The notes: generated by a model from the letters alone, not told the origin. 64,000 nucleotides of DNA from Clostridium cibarium (GCF_014836335.1 NZ_JACSRA010000009.1:87239-151238), one strand, 5' to 3'; shown: positions 35,396 to 46,029, counted from the first letter of the stretch. Numbers and translations are program-made.

Positions 35396-36526
35396 ATGAT
35401 AATAGAAAATTGCAATATTATTTATCTAGATAGAATAGAAAAAGGCTCAATTCTTATAGAAAACGGAAAAATTAAAGAAATAAATCCCGCTAAATACCAC
35501 GATGAAAATACATTAGACGCAAAAGGATTATATGTTTCACCTGGTTTTATTGATGTTCATATTCATGGTGCAGGTGGTTATGATACAATGGACGGTACCA
35601 GTGAAGCAATCAATACCATTGCTAAAACAATAGTTAAGCATGGAACAACTGCCTTTACCCCTACTACTATGACTGTTTCTATAGAAGATATCAGAAAATC
35701 ATTAGGTGTTATAAAAAGTCTGAAGAAAATTGGTTCTGAAGGAGCACATGTTTTAGGCGTTCATTTAGAAGGTCCTTTTGTAAGTCCAAAAGCAATTGGC
35801 GCACAAAATCCTAAACATATTCTATCCCCGTCTATTTCAACTTATAAGGGCATAGTAAAAGATTATGAAGGTATTATTGTTTCCATAACCCTATCACCAG
35901 AAATTGATGGTGCCAAAGAACTTATCAAGTACATATCAGATACCGGAGTTATCTGCTCACTAGGTCATACAAATGCAACTTACGAAGAAATGATTGCAGC
36001 AATAGAGTGTGGCGCTAGTCATTCAACTCATTTATACAATACAATGACACCTTTAAATCATAGAAATCCAGGAGCTGTAGGGGCTATTTTTGACAGCAAT
36101 ATAACTACAGAAACAATTGCTGATGGAATTCATATTTCATATCCAGCTTTAAGAATTGCATATAAGCAAAAGGGGACTGACAATGTGTTGTTAATATCTG
36201 ATGCTATGATGGCTTGTTGCATGCCAAATGGAGAATATTCATTAGGTGGACAAAAAGTTATAGTAAACAATGATGAAGCCCGTTTAGAAAATGGAGCTTT
36301 AGCAGGTTCTGTACTTACTATTGATAAGGCAGTTAGAAACGTATATAAAAATTCAGACTTACCTCTACATGAAATCGTGAAGATGGCTTCATTCAACGGA
36401 GCTAGACATTGTAAAGTAGATGATCATAAAGGGCAAATTAAAGAAGGTTATGATGCTGATTTAATACTATTTGATGATGATATTAATATAAAGAAAGTTT
36501 TCATTTTAGGAAAGGAAATATTGTAA
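35396..36526 (+). CDS. nagA: N-acetylglucosamine-6-phosphate deacetylase
   Basis: The enzyme removes acetate from N-acetylglucosamine 6-phosphate, feeding NagB. It is an amidohydrolase-type TIM barrel with the metal motif DVHIHGAGGYD (about residues 52-62), the catalytic-site helix GVHLEGPFVSPKAIGAQNP, SLGHTNATYEEM, THLYNTMTPLNHRNPGAVGA and the late catalytic Asp in LLISDAMMA. 376 aa is the usual length. AAAGGAG lies ahead of ATG 35396. It has its own promoter with a dyad at the transcription start and diverges from nagR-nagB. It ends before the first copy of the dispersed hairpin element. Confidence 0.96.
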   Translation: MIIENCNIIYLDRIEKGSILIENGKIKEINPAKYHDENTLDAKGLYVSPGFIDVHIHGAGGYDTMDGTSEAINTIAKTIVKHGTTAFTPTTMTVSIEDIRKSLGVIKSLKKIGSEGAHVLGVHLEGPFVSPKAIGAQNPKHILSPSISTYKGIVKDYEGIIVSITLSPEIDGAKELIKYISDTGVICSLGHTNATYEEMIAAIECGASHSTHLYNTMTPLNHRNPGAVGAIFDSNITTETIADGIHISYPALRIAYKQKGTDNVLLISDAMMACCMPNGEYSLGGQKVIVNNDEARLENGALAGSVLTIDKAVRNVYKNSDLPLHEIVKMASFNGARHCKVDDHKGQIKEGYDADLILFDDDINIKKVFILGKEIL

Positions 36527-36576
36527 TACTCAATGAGATAAACCAATACTTCTTTCAATTTAAGAAAAAACAAAAA

Positions 36577-36652
36577 GCCCACAATATCCGAATACTGGAC
36601 TTTGTGGGTTTCATAGTGGAGGAGAAGTATGCTCTATCAACTCTATCTATCA
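36577..36652 (+). repeat. Dispersed terminator/stem-loop element, copy A
   Basis: A CCCACA/TGTGGG hairpin (36577-36610) with a following GTTTCATAGTGGAGGAGAAG tail that aligns with copies at 38117, 48207 and 49988. Here the tail is degenerate: GAG pairs with CTC around AAGTATG. It lies downstream of nagA in a convergent interval and serves as its terminator. Confidence 0.7.
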
Positions 36653-36765
36653 TATCCATAATATTCATCTGGATCTTCACTCTATCATTTTACAGTCATG
36701 AATCAATTTGCTGTACACCCGTAGAGATCTTTATTGCATAGTTTATTTACATTTACCTTCAACGC

Positions 36766-37401
36766 TTATCTTATGAAGTTGGTAAATATTTTATCTTCTC
36801 TTTCATTTTCCTTTACATTATTTTTACCAGAATCAATAACCTTCAATAACCATGCCATATTCTTTCCTAGAACACTCATAATTTGCATCCCTTCGTGATC
36901 CTGTACTGCTTCCCCTGGTTCTCTGCCATGAACTACATTCCAATAATTTGATGATGGTATTACCATCTCTGAATAATTGATATAATTATTCAACTGTTCA
37001 AATGTTGGAACACCACCGGATCTTCTTACTGCCACCACACTAGCCCCTACCTTATGTCTAAGCATTCCATTATTCACAGATGTAACTAAAAATGCACGAT
37101 CCAAAAATGATTTCATGGTTCCTGGTATAGCTGAATAATGTACAGGAGAACCTAGAATAATTCCATCAGCTTCCTTCATCTTTTGAATCCAATCATTAAC
37201 CTCATCATTCTGCATAACACATCTTTCATTCATGTTTCTACTGCATCCTCCACAATCAACACATCCACGTATTATCTTATTTCCAACATGAATAATCTCT
37301 ACCTCTATATTTTCTTTCTCTAACTCTGCTACTACGACCTTTATTGCCTCATAAGTATTTCCATTCTTTTTAGGACTTCCATTAAAAACAACTACTTTCA
37401 T
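36766..37401 (-). CDS. Iron-sulfur flavoprotein (NADPH-dependent FMN reductase fold)
   Basis: A flavodoxin-like redox protein. The FMN phosphate loop is FNGSPKKNGNTYEA (about residues 5-18). A compact Cys motif, GCVDCGGCSRNMNERC (C-x2-C-x2-C-x7-C), matches the cluster-binding pattern of archaeal and clostridial Isf proteins, and GSPVHYSAIPGTMKSFLDRA is the second flavin-contact loop. It probably passes electrons to oxygen, peroxide or small organics. I start at ATG 37401, seven bases after GGAGG; an in-frame ATG at 37434 has no site. 211 aa. An HxlR regulator diverges 276 bases away and may control it. Confidence 0.88.
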   Translation of the reverse strand: MKVVVFNGSPKKNGNTYEAIKVVVAELEKENIEVEIIHVGNKIIRGCVDCGGCSRNMNERCVMQNDEVNDWIQKMKEADGIILGSPVHYSAIPGTMKSFLDRAFLVTSVNNGMLRHKVGASVVAVRRSGGVPTFEQLNNYINYSEMVIPSSNYWNVVHGREPGEAVQDHEGMQIMSVLGKNMAWLLKVIDSGKNNVKENEREDKIFTNFIR

Positions 37402-37677
37402 ATATATACCTCCATATAATTTATTTCCAAACATATGTTTATTATATGGTTCACTAATATAGGTAACAAGTACGCACTTTTTAGTTAGATTACTTACCTT
37501 TAAGTAAGATTTATTGCAATATCTATGTTAGTATAAAGTAAAATTTCACTTAAAAATAATATATGTTTATTTTAATTTAGAAATTTGTTATTATGAAGTT
37601 ACTTGGTATATACTGTAATTCTACTGCATGGTTAATCAAGTTTTATTAAATATAAAAGATTAAAGGTAGGTAAGCAA

Positions 37678-38019
37678 ATGATAAATTATAATGGTAGGCA
37701 CTATGTATGTTTATTAGATTTTGCAATGGATTTTATCAGGGGTAAATGGAAGGCAGTTTTATTATGTCATTTATATGATGAACCTAAAAGATTCTTAGAG
37801 CTTCAACGAATAACTAAGGGAATAAGTCAAAAGGTATTAAATGAAAAGCTTAAAGAATTAGAAAATGACGACTTAATAAATAAACATATTTATCCTGAAA
37901 TCCCACCAAAAGTTGAATATTATCTTACTAAAAAAGGAAGAGACCTTACTAAAATCATTAAAGAAATTGAGTCTTGGTCTATTAAATATTATTCTCACTT
38001 AGACAGTGGATGCAAATAA
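37678..38019 (+). CDS. HxlR-family transcriptional regulator
   Basis: A 113-residue winged-helix regulator. DFIRGKWKAVLLCHLYDEPKRF, the LQRITKGISQKVLNEKLKEL recognition region and YYLTKKGRDLTKIIKEIESW are diagnostic of HxlR, a family that often responds to electrophiles, quinones or aldehydes, in some members through a Cys; here Cys residues are present near the N-terminus (in VCLLDF) and in the final SGCK. AGGTAGG precedes ATG 37678. It diverges from the iron-sulfur flavoprotein and converges with a nitroreductase, so it probably regulates one or both. Target is inferred only. Confidence 0.9.
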   Translation: MINYNGRHYVCLLDFAMDFIRGKWKAVLLCHLYDEPKRFLELQRITKGISQKVLNEKLKELENDDLINKHIYPEIPPKVEYYLTKKGRDLTKIIKEIESWSIKYYSHLDSGCK

Positions 38020-38116
38020 TTCAATTTAGTATATTGAATTAAAGATATTATATAATTCTTCGAATATACTTGCAGCCTAAATATAACTAACTCTCATTTT
38101 CTCTAAAAAACATAAA

Positions 38117-38189
38117 ACCCACAACAATACACCTCTGTATTATCGTGGGTTTCATGATGGAAACAAAGCATGATCTTTAAAATCCACCA
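38117..38189 (+). repeat. Dispersed terminator/stem-loop element, copy B
   Basis: ACCCAC/GTGGGT hairpin (38117-38152) with an internal AATACA/TGTATT pairing, followed by a TTTCATGATGGAAACAAAGC tail that ends in AATCCACC. It is a diverged copy of the element at 48207 and 49988. It lies between the convergent HxlR and nitroreductase genes. Confidence 0.7.
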
Positions 38190-38214
38190 TAATTATAAAT
38201 AATTTATATACCAA

Positions 38215-38955
38215 TTACTTAGTTTTTAATCCTTGTTTATTAATAGCCTCTTTAACTTTAGGATAATAAACTGATTGATAAATTCTTGAAGTGAAAGTAC
38301 TCCAATTTGTCTCTTGCTCAGATCTTCCAATTTCCTTTAAATATTCATCCATTTGTTCATCATAAACATTAATTGAATCTTCAACAGCTTTTATATCATA
38401 ACTTTCGTTATGCTTAAAGCTATCAAAAGGAACTCTAGGTTTTTTATGTGATTCATCGGCTGGATATCCAATAACTAAACCTACCATTGGAAAAGTATAT
38501 TTAGGTAATCCTAATATTTCTATAACTTCTTCTGGATTTTTTCTGATACCTCCAATAGGTACTGTGCCAAGTCCAAATGATTCGGCAGCAACAACAGACG
38601 CTCCTAAAGCTATTCCAACATCTACACCTCCTGCAAGAATACCTTCTATATCTTCATGAATTACTTGCTTAAGACCAGTTTTTTCACCTGCAAGATAAGT
38701 TCTATAGAAATCCATCACAAATACTAAGAATACTGGAGCTTTTGCAACATATTCTTGATTACCAACGAGTTCTGCTAATTTTTCTCTCTTCTTTTTATCT
38801 CTTACAACTATAACAGATGTTTGTTGTCCATTTATTGAGTTAGGCATAGCTTGAGCACTTTTGACAATTTCATCGATTAATTCATCTGAAACATCTTTAT
38901 CTAAATATTGTCTTATTGATCTATGATTTTTCATTGTATTTATTGTATTATTCAT
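38215..38955 (-). CDS. NfsA-type FMN nitroreductase
   Basis: A cytoplasmic flavin oxidoreductase that reduces nitro compounds, quinones or flavins with NAD(P)H. The FMN-binding start is NHRSIRQYLDKDVSDELIDE, followed by SAQAMPNSINGQQTSVIVVR, the GGVDVGIALGASVVAAESFG helix and GTVPIGGIRKNPEEV; VGLVIGYPADESHKKPRVPF is the late NfsA-like loop. From ATG 38955 (seven bases after GGAGGG) it has 246 aa; an in-frame ATG at 38970 lacks a site. It starts 51 bases after the metallo-hydrolase gene on the same strand, a likely operon. A broken second copy lies at 56377-56703. Confidence 0.92.
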   Translation of the reverse strand: MNNTINTMKNHRSIRQYLDKDVSDELIDEIVKSAQAMPNSINGQQTSVIVVRDKKKREKLAELVGNQEYVAKAPVFLVFVMDFYRTYLAGEKTGLKQVIHEDIEGILAGGVDVGIALGASVVAAESFGLGTVPIGGIRKNPEEVIEILGLPKYTFPMVGLVIGYPADESHKKPRVPFDSFKHNESYDIKAVEDSINVYDEQMDEYLKEIGRSEQETNWSTFTSRIYQSVYYPKVKEAINKQGLKTK

Positions 38956-39006
38956 AAATAGTCCCTCCATAAAATATTTTAACTAAGTAAAAAATAGATT
39001 ATATTT

Positions 39007-39756
39007 TTATAGTTTCATAATAATATTATTTTGTAATGAATCCAAAGCTTCAGGAGTATGAGTACCTAAATAAACAGTGTCATTTTCTTTAACAAAAGTT
39101 CTTACATTTTCTAATGTTTGTTGTGCCAAGTCCTTATCCTCGAAAACTACAGATAATTTATTTCTCCTTAAAGCTTCATCAGTATAAGTTACGTCACCAT
39201 GAATCATATAATTTAAGTCGTTATTTTCAACAATAACTAATGAGTTACCAGTAGTATGTCCATAAGCTGGCAACATTATAATATTTTCGCTTATAATTTG
39301 ACTTTCTGCAAAGTTTTTATATTTACCATCAGTAAAATCAACCTTAATTATATTTTCACCATTTATCTTCATAGCATCAGCTTCAATGCGTGAAATATAA
39401 ATTTGTGCATGCTCAAATAATCTTAATTCACCAGCATGATCAGGGTGTTTGTGAGTTAAAATAATTTTATTAACATCTTTTGGCTCATATCCTATATTTT
39501 TTAATGCTTCTGTAAAGTTTGCAACCTTTTCTCCCATATAAAGTGCTTGATCAGGCTTATCTTCAAAGTCAGGTGTTTCAACAGGAAGCCCTGTATCAAC
39601 TAATATAACTTCACTCCCTGTATCGATCAAATAGTTTTGCAAACTTGCAGGATATTCTTTAGTAGTATCAATCTTTTCTTTTTCAAGAGATCCTCCTAAA
39701 GCAAACGCTTCCTTCATTCTTCCATTATTATAAAATTCTAAGGCTAAAATTTTCAT
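39007..39756 (-). CDS. Metallo-beta-lactamase-fold hydrolase (AHL-lactonase-like)
   Basis: A 249-residue dinuclear zinc hydrolase. The metal motif THKHPDHAGE (H102, H104, D106, H107) is followed by a distal His in MLPAYGHTTGNSLVIV and in VYLGTHTPEA. YLIDTGSEVILVDTGLP is the common N-terminal strand pair. It resembles the AiiA/AttM lactonase group, so lactone cleavage is possible, but related proteins act on other esters. No signal peptide. It heads a two-gene unit with the nitroreductase, which points to detoxification rather than signalling. GGAGG lies upstream of ATG 39756. Confidence 0.85.
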   Translation of the reverse strand: MKILALEFYNNGRMKEAFALGGSLEKEKIDTTKEYPASLQNYLIDTGSEVILVDTGLPVETPDFEDKPDQALYMGEKVANFTEALKNIGYEPKDVNKIILTHKHPDHAGELRLFEHAQIYISRIEADAMKINGENIIKVDFTDGKYKNFAESQIISENIIMLPAYGHTTGNSLVIVENNDLNYMIHGDVTYTDEALRRNKLSVVFEDKDLAQQTLENVRTFVKENDTVYLGTHTPEALDSLQNNIIMKL

Positions 39757-40114
39757 AACCTATCCCTCCAATATATTATTATTTTTTATTAGTAAACTAA
39801 TTAAGTTTTAAAAAACTTAATTTTATCTTTTTAAAAGTATTAAGGAACCTATATAAGAATTTTATATAGGTTGCAATTAAATTTTATTCAATTTAATTGT
39901 AATTGTCAATACACTATTTAAATATTTTCATTAAAAGTTAAATTATTTATCTCTTCTTTTGCGATTACCCTCTGCATTGATGATGTATCTTGAATTTGAG
40001 ATTTTAGTATTGATACTTAATAATATTTTTATTTAACTTGCAACTATTAAATTCCTATATAATTAGAAATATCTATTTTAAGAAAAAATTTAATTTAAAC
40101 ATATAAAAAGTCAT
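39757..40114. other. Intergenic with short hairpin and a coding trace
   Basis: The region upstream of the metallo-hydrolase holds a perfect short hairpin (39847-39871, CCTATATAA with TTATATAGG) with no T run, possibly a leader structure. A minus-strand frame near 39915-40020 stays open for about 30 codons without start or ribosome site and looks like the tail of a lost gene. No intact gene. Confidence 0.35.
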
Positions 40115-40182
40115 AAAAAAAACACCTATTTAGCGTAAAATTTATCTGCAACAATAAAATTTTCACTAAAAGGTGTTTTTTA
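40115..40182. terminator. Long bidirectional terminator after the LacI gene
   Basis: An imperfect inverted repeat of nearly 30 bases per arm, bounded by AAAAAACACCT and AGGTGTTTTTT, lies 50 bases past the LacI stop codon. Its size would also fit a small inverted-repeat element. Confidence 0.75.
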
Positions 40183-40233
40183 TGATTAATAATCAAGAAT
40201 ATATTACTATAAGTTCTAAAAAAATTCATATAA

Positions 40234-41286
40234 TCATTTTGAATTATTATCATAACAGCTTTTTCTTTCTACAAACTTAACTGGAATAACATAATTAGCT
40301 GAAAATACCACATTATTATCTATTGATGTAATAATAGATTTTGTTGCTAATTCTGCCATTTGTACTAGCTCCATTTTCATTGAAGTAAGTGGTGGATTAA
40401 AATATTTTGATGCTTCAATATCATCAAATCCTATTACTGAAATATCTTCTGGCACTCTAAGTCCTGCTTCTTTTATTGCCTTTATAGCTCCAAAAGCTAT
40501 TTTATCATTACTTGCAAAAATAGCTGTAAACTTGATATTTTTGTTAAATAGTTTCTTAACAGCATTATATCCACCATCTTCAATAAATTCACTATTTATA
40601 ATCAAGTTTTTATTTATAGGTATACCTGCTTCTTCCAATGCTTTTTTATATCCTCTAATCCTATCCTTTGATGAAAATTTACCTGTTCCACCTGTAATAT
40701 GTACTATTTCAGTATGATTAAGATCTATAAAATACTTTGTAGCATTATATGCACCACCATAATTATCAGCATTTACTATCATACATTTTTTATAAGAAAC
40801 GTCATCAGGTTTAATTGACTGATCAACTAATACAACCTTATATCCACCATCAATTATTTTTTTTATTACTTTATCATCATCATTTTGTCCTATAAATATA
40901 CCACCAGAAATTGTTTTATTATAAAAACATTCTTTAATCTTCTCATACCCTTGTACATTATGTATTATATAAACAAGAACTGTATATCCCATTTCACTAG
41001 CAGTTTCTATTACCGAACTAGTAAATTCTAAATAATATGGACTTTTTGTAATTCTACTTTTTAATCCATATGATCTATATACCATATCTATAATAAATAA
41101 TCCAATAACTTTGTTTTTACTTCCTGCAAGCATTCTAGCCGAAGCATGTGGCACATAGTCATATTCTTTAATTATTTTCAAGACCTTTTCTCTTGTTTCC
41201 TCTGGAACATTTGAATAATTATTTATAACTCTAGATACTGTACTACGTGATACTCCTGCAAGTTTTGCAATGTCACTACTATTCAT
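40234..41286 (-). CDS. LacI-family repressor of the beta-glucoside operon
   Basis: A 350-residue repressor. The HTH (residues 3-25, SSDIAKLAGVSRSTVSRVIN) and hinge (VPHASARMLAGSKNKVIGLF) are followed by a periplasmic-binding-type sugar domain with TAIFASNDKIAFGAIKAIKEAG and VPEDISVIGFDDIEASKYF. It lies downstream of the PTS IIA gene but past a terminator, so it has its own promoter. A dyad 22 bases ahead of its start (ATAAACCCGTGTTCAT) matches one upstream of the beta-glucoside operon, which suggests autoregulation and control of that operon. GGAGG lies 12 bases before ATG 41286, a slightly long spacing. Confidence 0.9.
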   Translation of the reverse strand: MNSSDIAKLAGVSRSTVSRVINNYSNVPEETREKVLKIIKEYDYVPHASARMLAGSKNKVIGLFIIDMVYRSYGLKSRITKSPYYLEFTSSVIETASEMGYTVLVYIIHNVQGYEKIKECFYNKTISGGIFIGQNDDDKVIKKIIDGGYKVVLVDQSIKPDDVSYKKCMIVNADNYGGAYNATKYFIDLNHTEIVHITGGTGKFSSKDRIRGYKKALEEAGIPINKNLIINSEFIEDGGYNAVKKLFNKNIKFTAIFASNDKIAFGAIKAIKEAGLRVPEDISVIGFDDIEASKYFNPPLTSMKMELVQMAELATKSIITSIDNNVVFSANYVIPVKFVERKSCYDNNSK

Positions 41287-41307
41287 AATTTTTTAATACC
41301 TCCACTT

Positions 41308-41323
41308 ATAAACCCGTGTTCAT
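41308..41323. promoter_or_regulatory. Candidate LacI-type operator, repressor gene
   Basis: ATAAACCCGTGTTCAT is a degenerate dyad that matches the site at 46315-46330 (minus strand ATAAACACGTGTTCAC) at 14 of 16 positions. It lies just upstream of the LacI ribosome site. Confidence 0.6.
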
Positions 41324-41447
41324 ACTATATATTATAATATTAGTATATATTTTTCAATAACTTTTACCAATAAGCATACTGTACACTACCATGTTAAAAC
41401 AAATACATCTAATCATCATCATAAAAACTACATAATTATAAAAACTT

Positions 41448-41484
41448 AAAGGATGTATCAGAGAAAATATCAGATACATCCTTT
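41448..41484 (-). terminator. Terminator of the beta-glucoside PTS operon
   Basis: AAAGGATGTATC pairs perfectly with GATACATCCTTT. It lies 14 bases past the IIA stop codon and separates the operon from the LacI gene. Confidence 0.8.
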
Positions 41485-41497
41485 AAATATCTACTTT

Positions 41498-41809
41498 TTA
41501 TTTCTTTAACTCTTTAAATATTTCTATCATTTCTTCAACCAACGATTTGATTGTTTCTGCCGCCATCATTTGATCTTCTGCATGCATTATTATTAATGAA
41601 AATTCCACTTTTTCTCCTGCTGCTTCCTTTTGTATCAATGATGTATGTGCATGATGACCCTTTACAAGATACTCTGATGCTTCAGACATCTTTTTTTCTG
41701 CTTCATCATATCTGCCTTCTCGTACATCTCTTAACGCTTCAAGAGCTAGTGATTTAGCCATTCCAACGTTACTTATTATTTCAAAGGCTATTAATTCAAT
41801 TCCTTCCAT
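41498..41809 (-). CDS. PTS lactose/cellobiose-family IIA subunit
   Basis: A 103-residue all-helical cytoplasmic phosphocarrier of the lactose/cellobiose family. The active-site region SLIIMHAEDQMM puts the phosphoacceptor His at residue 76; the upstream KGHHAHTSLIQKEA helix is conserved too. It accepts phosphate from HPr and passes it to the IIB protein encoded in the same operon. Last gene of the five-gene beta-glucoside operon, 30 bases after IIC, with AGGAG before ATG 41809, followed by a terminator. Substrate specificity is set by IIC. Confidence 0.94.
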   Translation of the reverse strand: MEGIELIAFEIISNVGMAKSLALEALRDVREGRYDEAEKKMSEASEYLVKGHHAHTSLIQKEAAGEKVEFSLIIMHAEDQMMAAETIKSLVEEMIEIFKELKK

Positions 41810-41839
41810 ATGTAACTCTCCTACCTTATTAAAAATATT

Positions 41840-43207
41840 TTAAATTGATTCTACTATTTCTCCATTATTTTCATAATCCTTTTCATTTTCATCTTCTATT
41901 CCTTCTGCTTTATTTGCTGCAATTACAAAAGGTGCATATATTAACACGCTAACTGCAAGGCAGATAAAGCCTATAACTAACGCCATAATGTTTCCACCTG
42001 TTCCCAAGAAAGGCATTAATGGTCCTGGTGTTGTCCATGGAATTCCATATACTACTGGTGGTATTATTTTCAAAACCATAATAGATATATATCCTATTAA
42101 AATATTTACCAAAGGTGTTAATATAAACGGAATTATGTAAATTGGATTTAAAACTATAGGCAAACCAAATATAACCATTTCATTAATATTGAATAATCCT
42201 GGTGCAAAAGAAAGTTTTGCTATACTTTTTTGTTCCCTTGCTTTGCTGAATATTAAAATAGATATTACTAAACCTAATGTACATCCTGATCCTCCATATT
42301 CAGAGAAAGCACTAGCTAATCCGCTATATGTTATTGGGTAAGGTGCTCCCCATGCAGTAGCATGCTGAGCTACATATGAAAGATTTGCATTGCCAGCTTC
42401 TGAGAACATAGTATCACGTATTGCTGCTATAGTATTAGGTCCATGTATACCCATAACCCAAAGTGCTTGAGATAAGAATGATAATATTATTACAGAACCT
42501 ATACTTTGACTCATCTTTGTTAATGGTGTCTGAATAATGCTGTAAATTAATTCATGTAATCCACCTGGTGCTATTTTTTTAACGAAAAAGTTTACAATTG
42601 AAAATAACATAGTTGTTATAATTATAGGTAATAATACTTTAAATGATCTTGCTACTGCTGGAGGTACTTGTTCTGGCATTTTAATTTCTAGTTTTTTAGA
42701 TTGTGATAATCTTGACATCAATTCGCCGACTAGTAATCCAATTATTATAGCTACGAATAATCCTTGAGCGCCTGTATACTTTGTTGTGATATAATTTACA
42801 CCTTCTGAATTGAAATAATCTGGATAAATTATAAAGTAAACAGAAATTGCAGTCATACCTGTTAATAAATCATCACCCTTAAGCTGTTTCGCAAGGTTTC
42901 TTGCGATTAAGAACACTATTAGTATTGCAAATATATCTGCTGAACCCTTTAAAACTGGACTAAATATTGCTTGATATTGTCCAATATTCTCAAAAACCTT
43001 ATCTAATCTCAATATCTTTAAAATAAATCCATCTGGCGATAACAAAACATTATTAAGCAATACCATAAGAGATCCTGCCATAGTTAATGGGAATGATAAT
43101 ATAAACGCATCTCTCACTGCGCATATATGTCTCTGTGAATTTAGTTTTGATGACAGAGGGACTAACATTCTTTCAATTAAACCTTGAAATTTCTCAACAA
43201 TACTCAT
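41840..43207 (-). CDS. PTS cellobiose/beta-glucoside-family IIC permease
   Basis: This is the 455-residue membrane channel of the operon's PTS. It has about ten helices. VRDAFILSFPLTMAGSLMVL near the N-terminus, WVMGIHGPNTIAAIRDTMF in the middle and LFNINEMVIFGLPIVLNPIY are CelB/LicC family signatures. The last 25 residues form an acidic cytoplasmic tail. It phosphorylates a beta-glucoside such as cellobiose during uptake together with the IIA and IIB proteins. It follows IIB by 16 bases. AAAGGAG precedes ATG 43207. Exact sugar not determined. Confidence 0.95.
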   Translation of the reverse strand: MSIVEKFQGLIERMLVPLSSKLNSQRHICAVRDAFILSFPLTMAGSLMVLLNNVLLSPDGFILKILRLDKVFENIGQYQAIFSPVLKGSADIFAILIVFLIARNLAKQLKGDDLLTGMTAISVYFIIYPDYFNSEGVNYITTKYTGAQGLFVAIIIGLLVGELMSRLSQSKKLEIKMPEQVPPAVARSFKVLLPIIITTMLFSIVNFFVKKIAPGGLHELIYSIIQTPLTKMSQSIGSVIILSFLSQALWVMGIHGPNTIAAIRDTMFSEAGNANLSYVAQHATAWGAPYPITYSGLASAFSEYGGSGCTLGLVISILIFSKAREQKSIAKLSFAPGLFNINEMVIFGLPIVLNPIYIIPFILTPLVNILIGYISIMVLKIIPPVVYGIPWTTPGPLMPFLGTGGNIMALVIGFICLAVSVLIYAPFVIAANKAEGIEDENEKDYENNGEIVESI

Positions 43208-43223
43208 AGTTATTTACTCCTTT

Positions 43224-43526
43224 TTATTTAATTTTAGTAAGTGCATCTTCTAAGATTACTTTTCCATTCATAGTTCCATACGCTCTCATATCTATTACTT
43301 CTACTGGTATTCTTCCACTTACAAGTTTTTCAACTTGTGGTTTTTGAAAACGAACTTGTGGTCCTAAAAGAACTATATCTACACTATCAATAACTGTACT
43401 GCATTCAGCTACTGGGAGAGCTTCAATTCCTATTTCAATACCTTTTTCTTTAGCTGCAGCTTGCATTTTAGTTACCAACAAGCTTGTAGACATCCCTGCT
43501 GAACATACTAATAATATTTTTTTCAT
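43224..43526 (-). CDS. PTS lactose/cellobiose-family IIB subunit
   Basis: A 100-residue cytoplasmic phosphocarrier. The phosphoacceptor is Cys8 in the P-loop-like LLVCSAGMSTSLLVTKM; VDIVLLGPQVRFQKPQVEKL is the other conserved part. It receives phosphate from IIA and gives it to the incoming sugar held by IIC. It lies between the 6-phospho-beta-glucosidase and IIC genes, 65 bases after the former, with AGGAG ahead of ATG 43526. Confidence 0.95.
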   Translation of the reverse strand: MKKILLVCSAGMSTSLLVTKMQAAAKEKGIEIGIEALPVAECSTVIDSVDIVLLGPQVRFQKPQVEKLVSGRIPVEVIDMRAYGTMNGKVILEDALTKIK

Positions 43527-43591
43527 AATTAACCACTCCTAACAATATTTTTGTCTAATGTTTATATAAAATTCAATTATTGGCTTAAGCT

Positions 43592-45031
<1,440 letters not shown>

Positions 45032-45132
45032 TTAATCATCCCCCTACAATCTTAATTTATAATCTATTATAATTTTGTCTATTTCCAATCTTTATCATGA
45101 CTATTGCTCTTTTTATATTAAGAAATCCATTA

Positions 45133-46029
45133 TTATTTTATATTTGCATTTATAATAGCTCCTAGTATATTTGCATCATTATTATACATACATCGTTCAA
45201 TTTCTGTAGTAATAAAATCTGCTTCAAAATATTTAGTACAAATATCTTTATACTCTTTCTTGATTTTATCTATAAACCAATCTGATTCTGATATTCCACC
45301 GCCTATACATATAATTTCAGGGTTGTAAAAAACAGTTATAGCCACTAATTGAATTACTATGTTTTTTATCCATTCTTCAATTGAAACTTCTGCTATTTCA
45401 TCTCCCTCTAAATATTTCTTACATACTTCTTGTCCATATTTGAGATAATCGTTTTCATTAACTTTGCTATTATATATGTTTATTAGCCCCGTTATTGATG
45501 AATAATCACCCATTTTTTGAATTTCCTTAGTCTTATCGTTTACAAAAGGAATATTATGAAATTCTCCTGCATATGAATCCTTACCGTATATAACACCATT
45601 TTGATCGCATACACAACCACCTGTTCCTGTACCTATAATTAAAAATGCCGCTGATTCACTCCCTTTTGCATTTCCAATTTGAAATTCACACAATCCTGCT
45701 GCTTTCGCATCATTTATTGATACAACTCTTTTGTCCATTCTTTTCATAATCTCATCATTTATGTTTGTATCATACATAACAGTAATATTAGGAGCCGCAT
45801 ATGATTTTACATTTGATTTTTTATCTATAAGTCCCGGCGCACTGACACCGATTACATTGATTTCATCAATATTATCTACATTAGAGCATATATAATCATA
45901 CAAATCATCTTTATTAGGAAATTTGATAGTTTTGTTCTTCCACTTTTTTTGAATATTATAGTGCTCATCTACTAAAGCATATTTGATAAAAGTTCCTCCT
46001 ATATCAATTCCTAAATTATATTTTCTCAT
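45133..46029 (-). CDS. ROK-family sugar kinase (BglK-like)
   Basis: First gene of the operon. The ATP site LGIDIGGTFIKYAL at the N-terminus and GTGTGGCVCDQNGVIYGKD in the middle identify a ROK kinase. The ROK zinc motif (C-x-C-G-x2-G-C) is absent: after YAGEFHNIPF there is no Cys cluster, a trait of beta-glucoside kinases such as BglK rather than of glucokinases. It could phosphorylate unphosphorylated beta-glucosides or glucose released by GH1. I start it at ATG 46029, seven bases after GAGGAG; an in-frame ATG at 46083 lacks a site. 298 aa. Two LacI-type dyads lie upstream. Confidence 0.87.
   Translation of the reverse strand: MRKYNLGIDIGGTFIKYALVDEHYNIQKKWKNKTIKFPNKDDLYDYICSNVDNIDEINVIGVSAPGLIDKKSNVKSYAAPNITVMYDTNINDEIMKRMDKRVVSINDAKAAGLCEFQIGNAKGSESAAFLIIGTGTGGCVCDQNGVIYGKDSYAGEFHNIPFVNDKTKEIQKMGDYSSITGLINIYNSKVNENDYLKYGQEVCKKYLEGDEIAEVSIEEWIKNIVIQLVAITVFYNPEIICIGGGISESDWFIDKIKKEYKDICTKYFEADFITTEIERCMYNNDANILGAIINANIK

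Noticed and set aside
39007..39756. Naming the metallo-hydrolase a quorum-quenching lactonase
   Set aside because: The HxHxDH motif is shared by many unrelated activities and no signalling gene is nearby.
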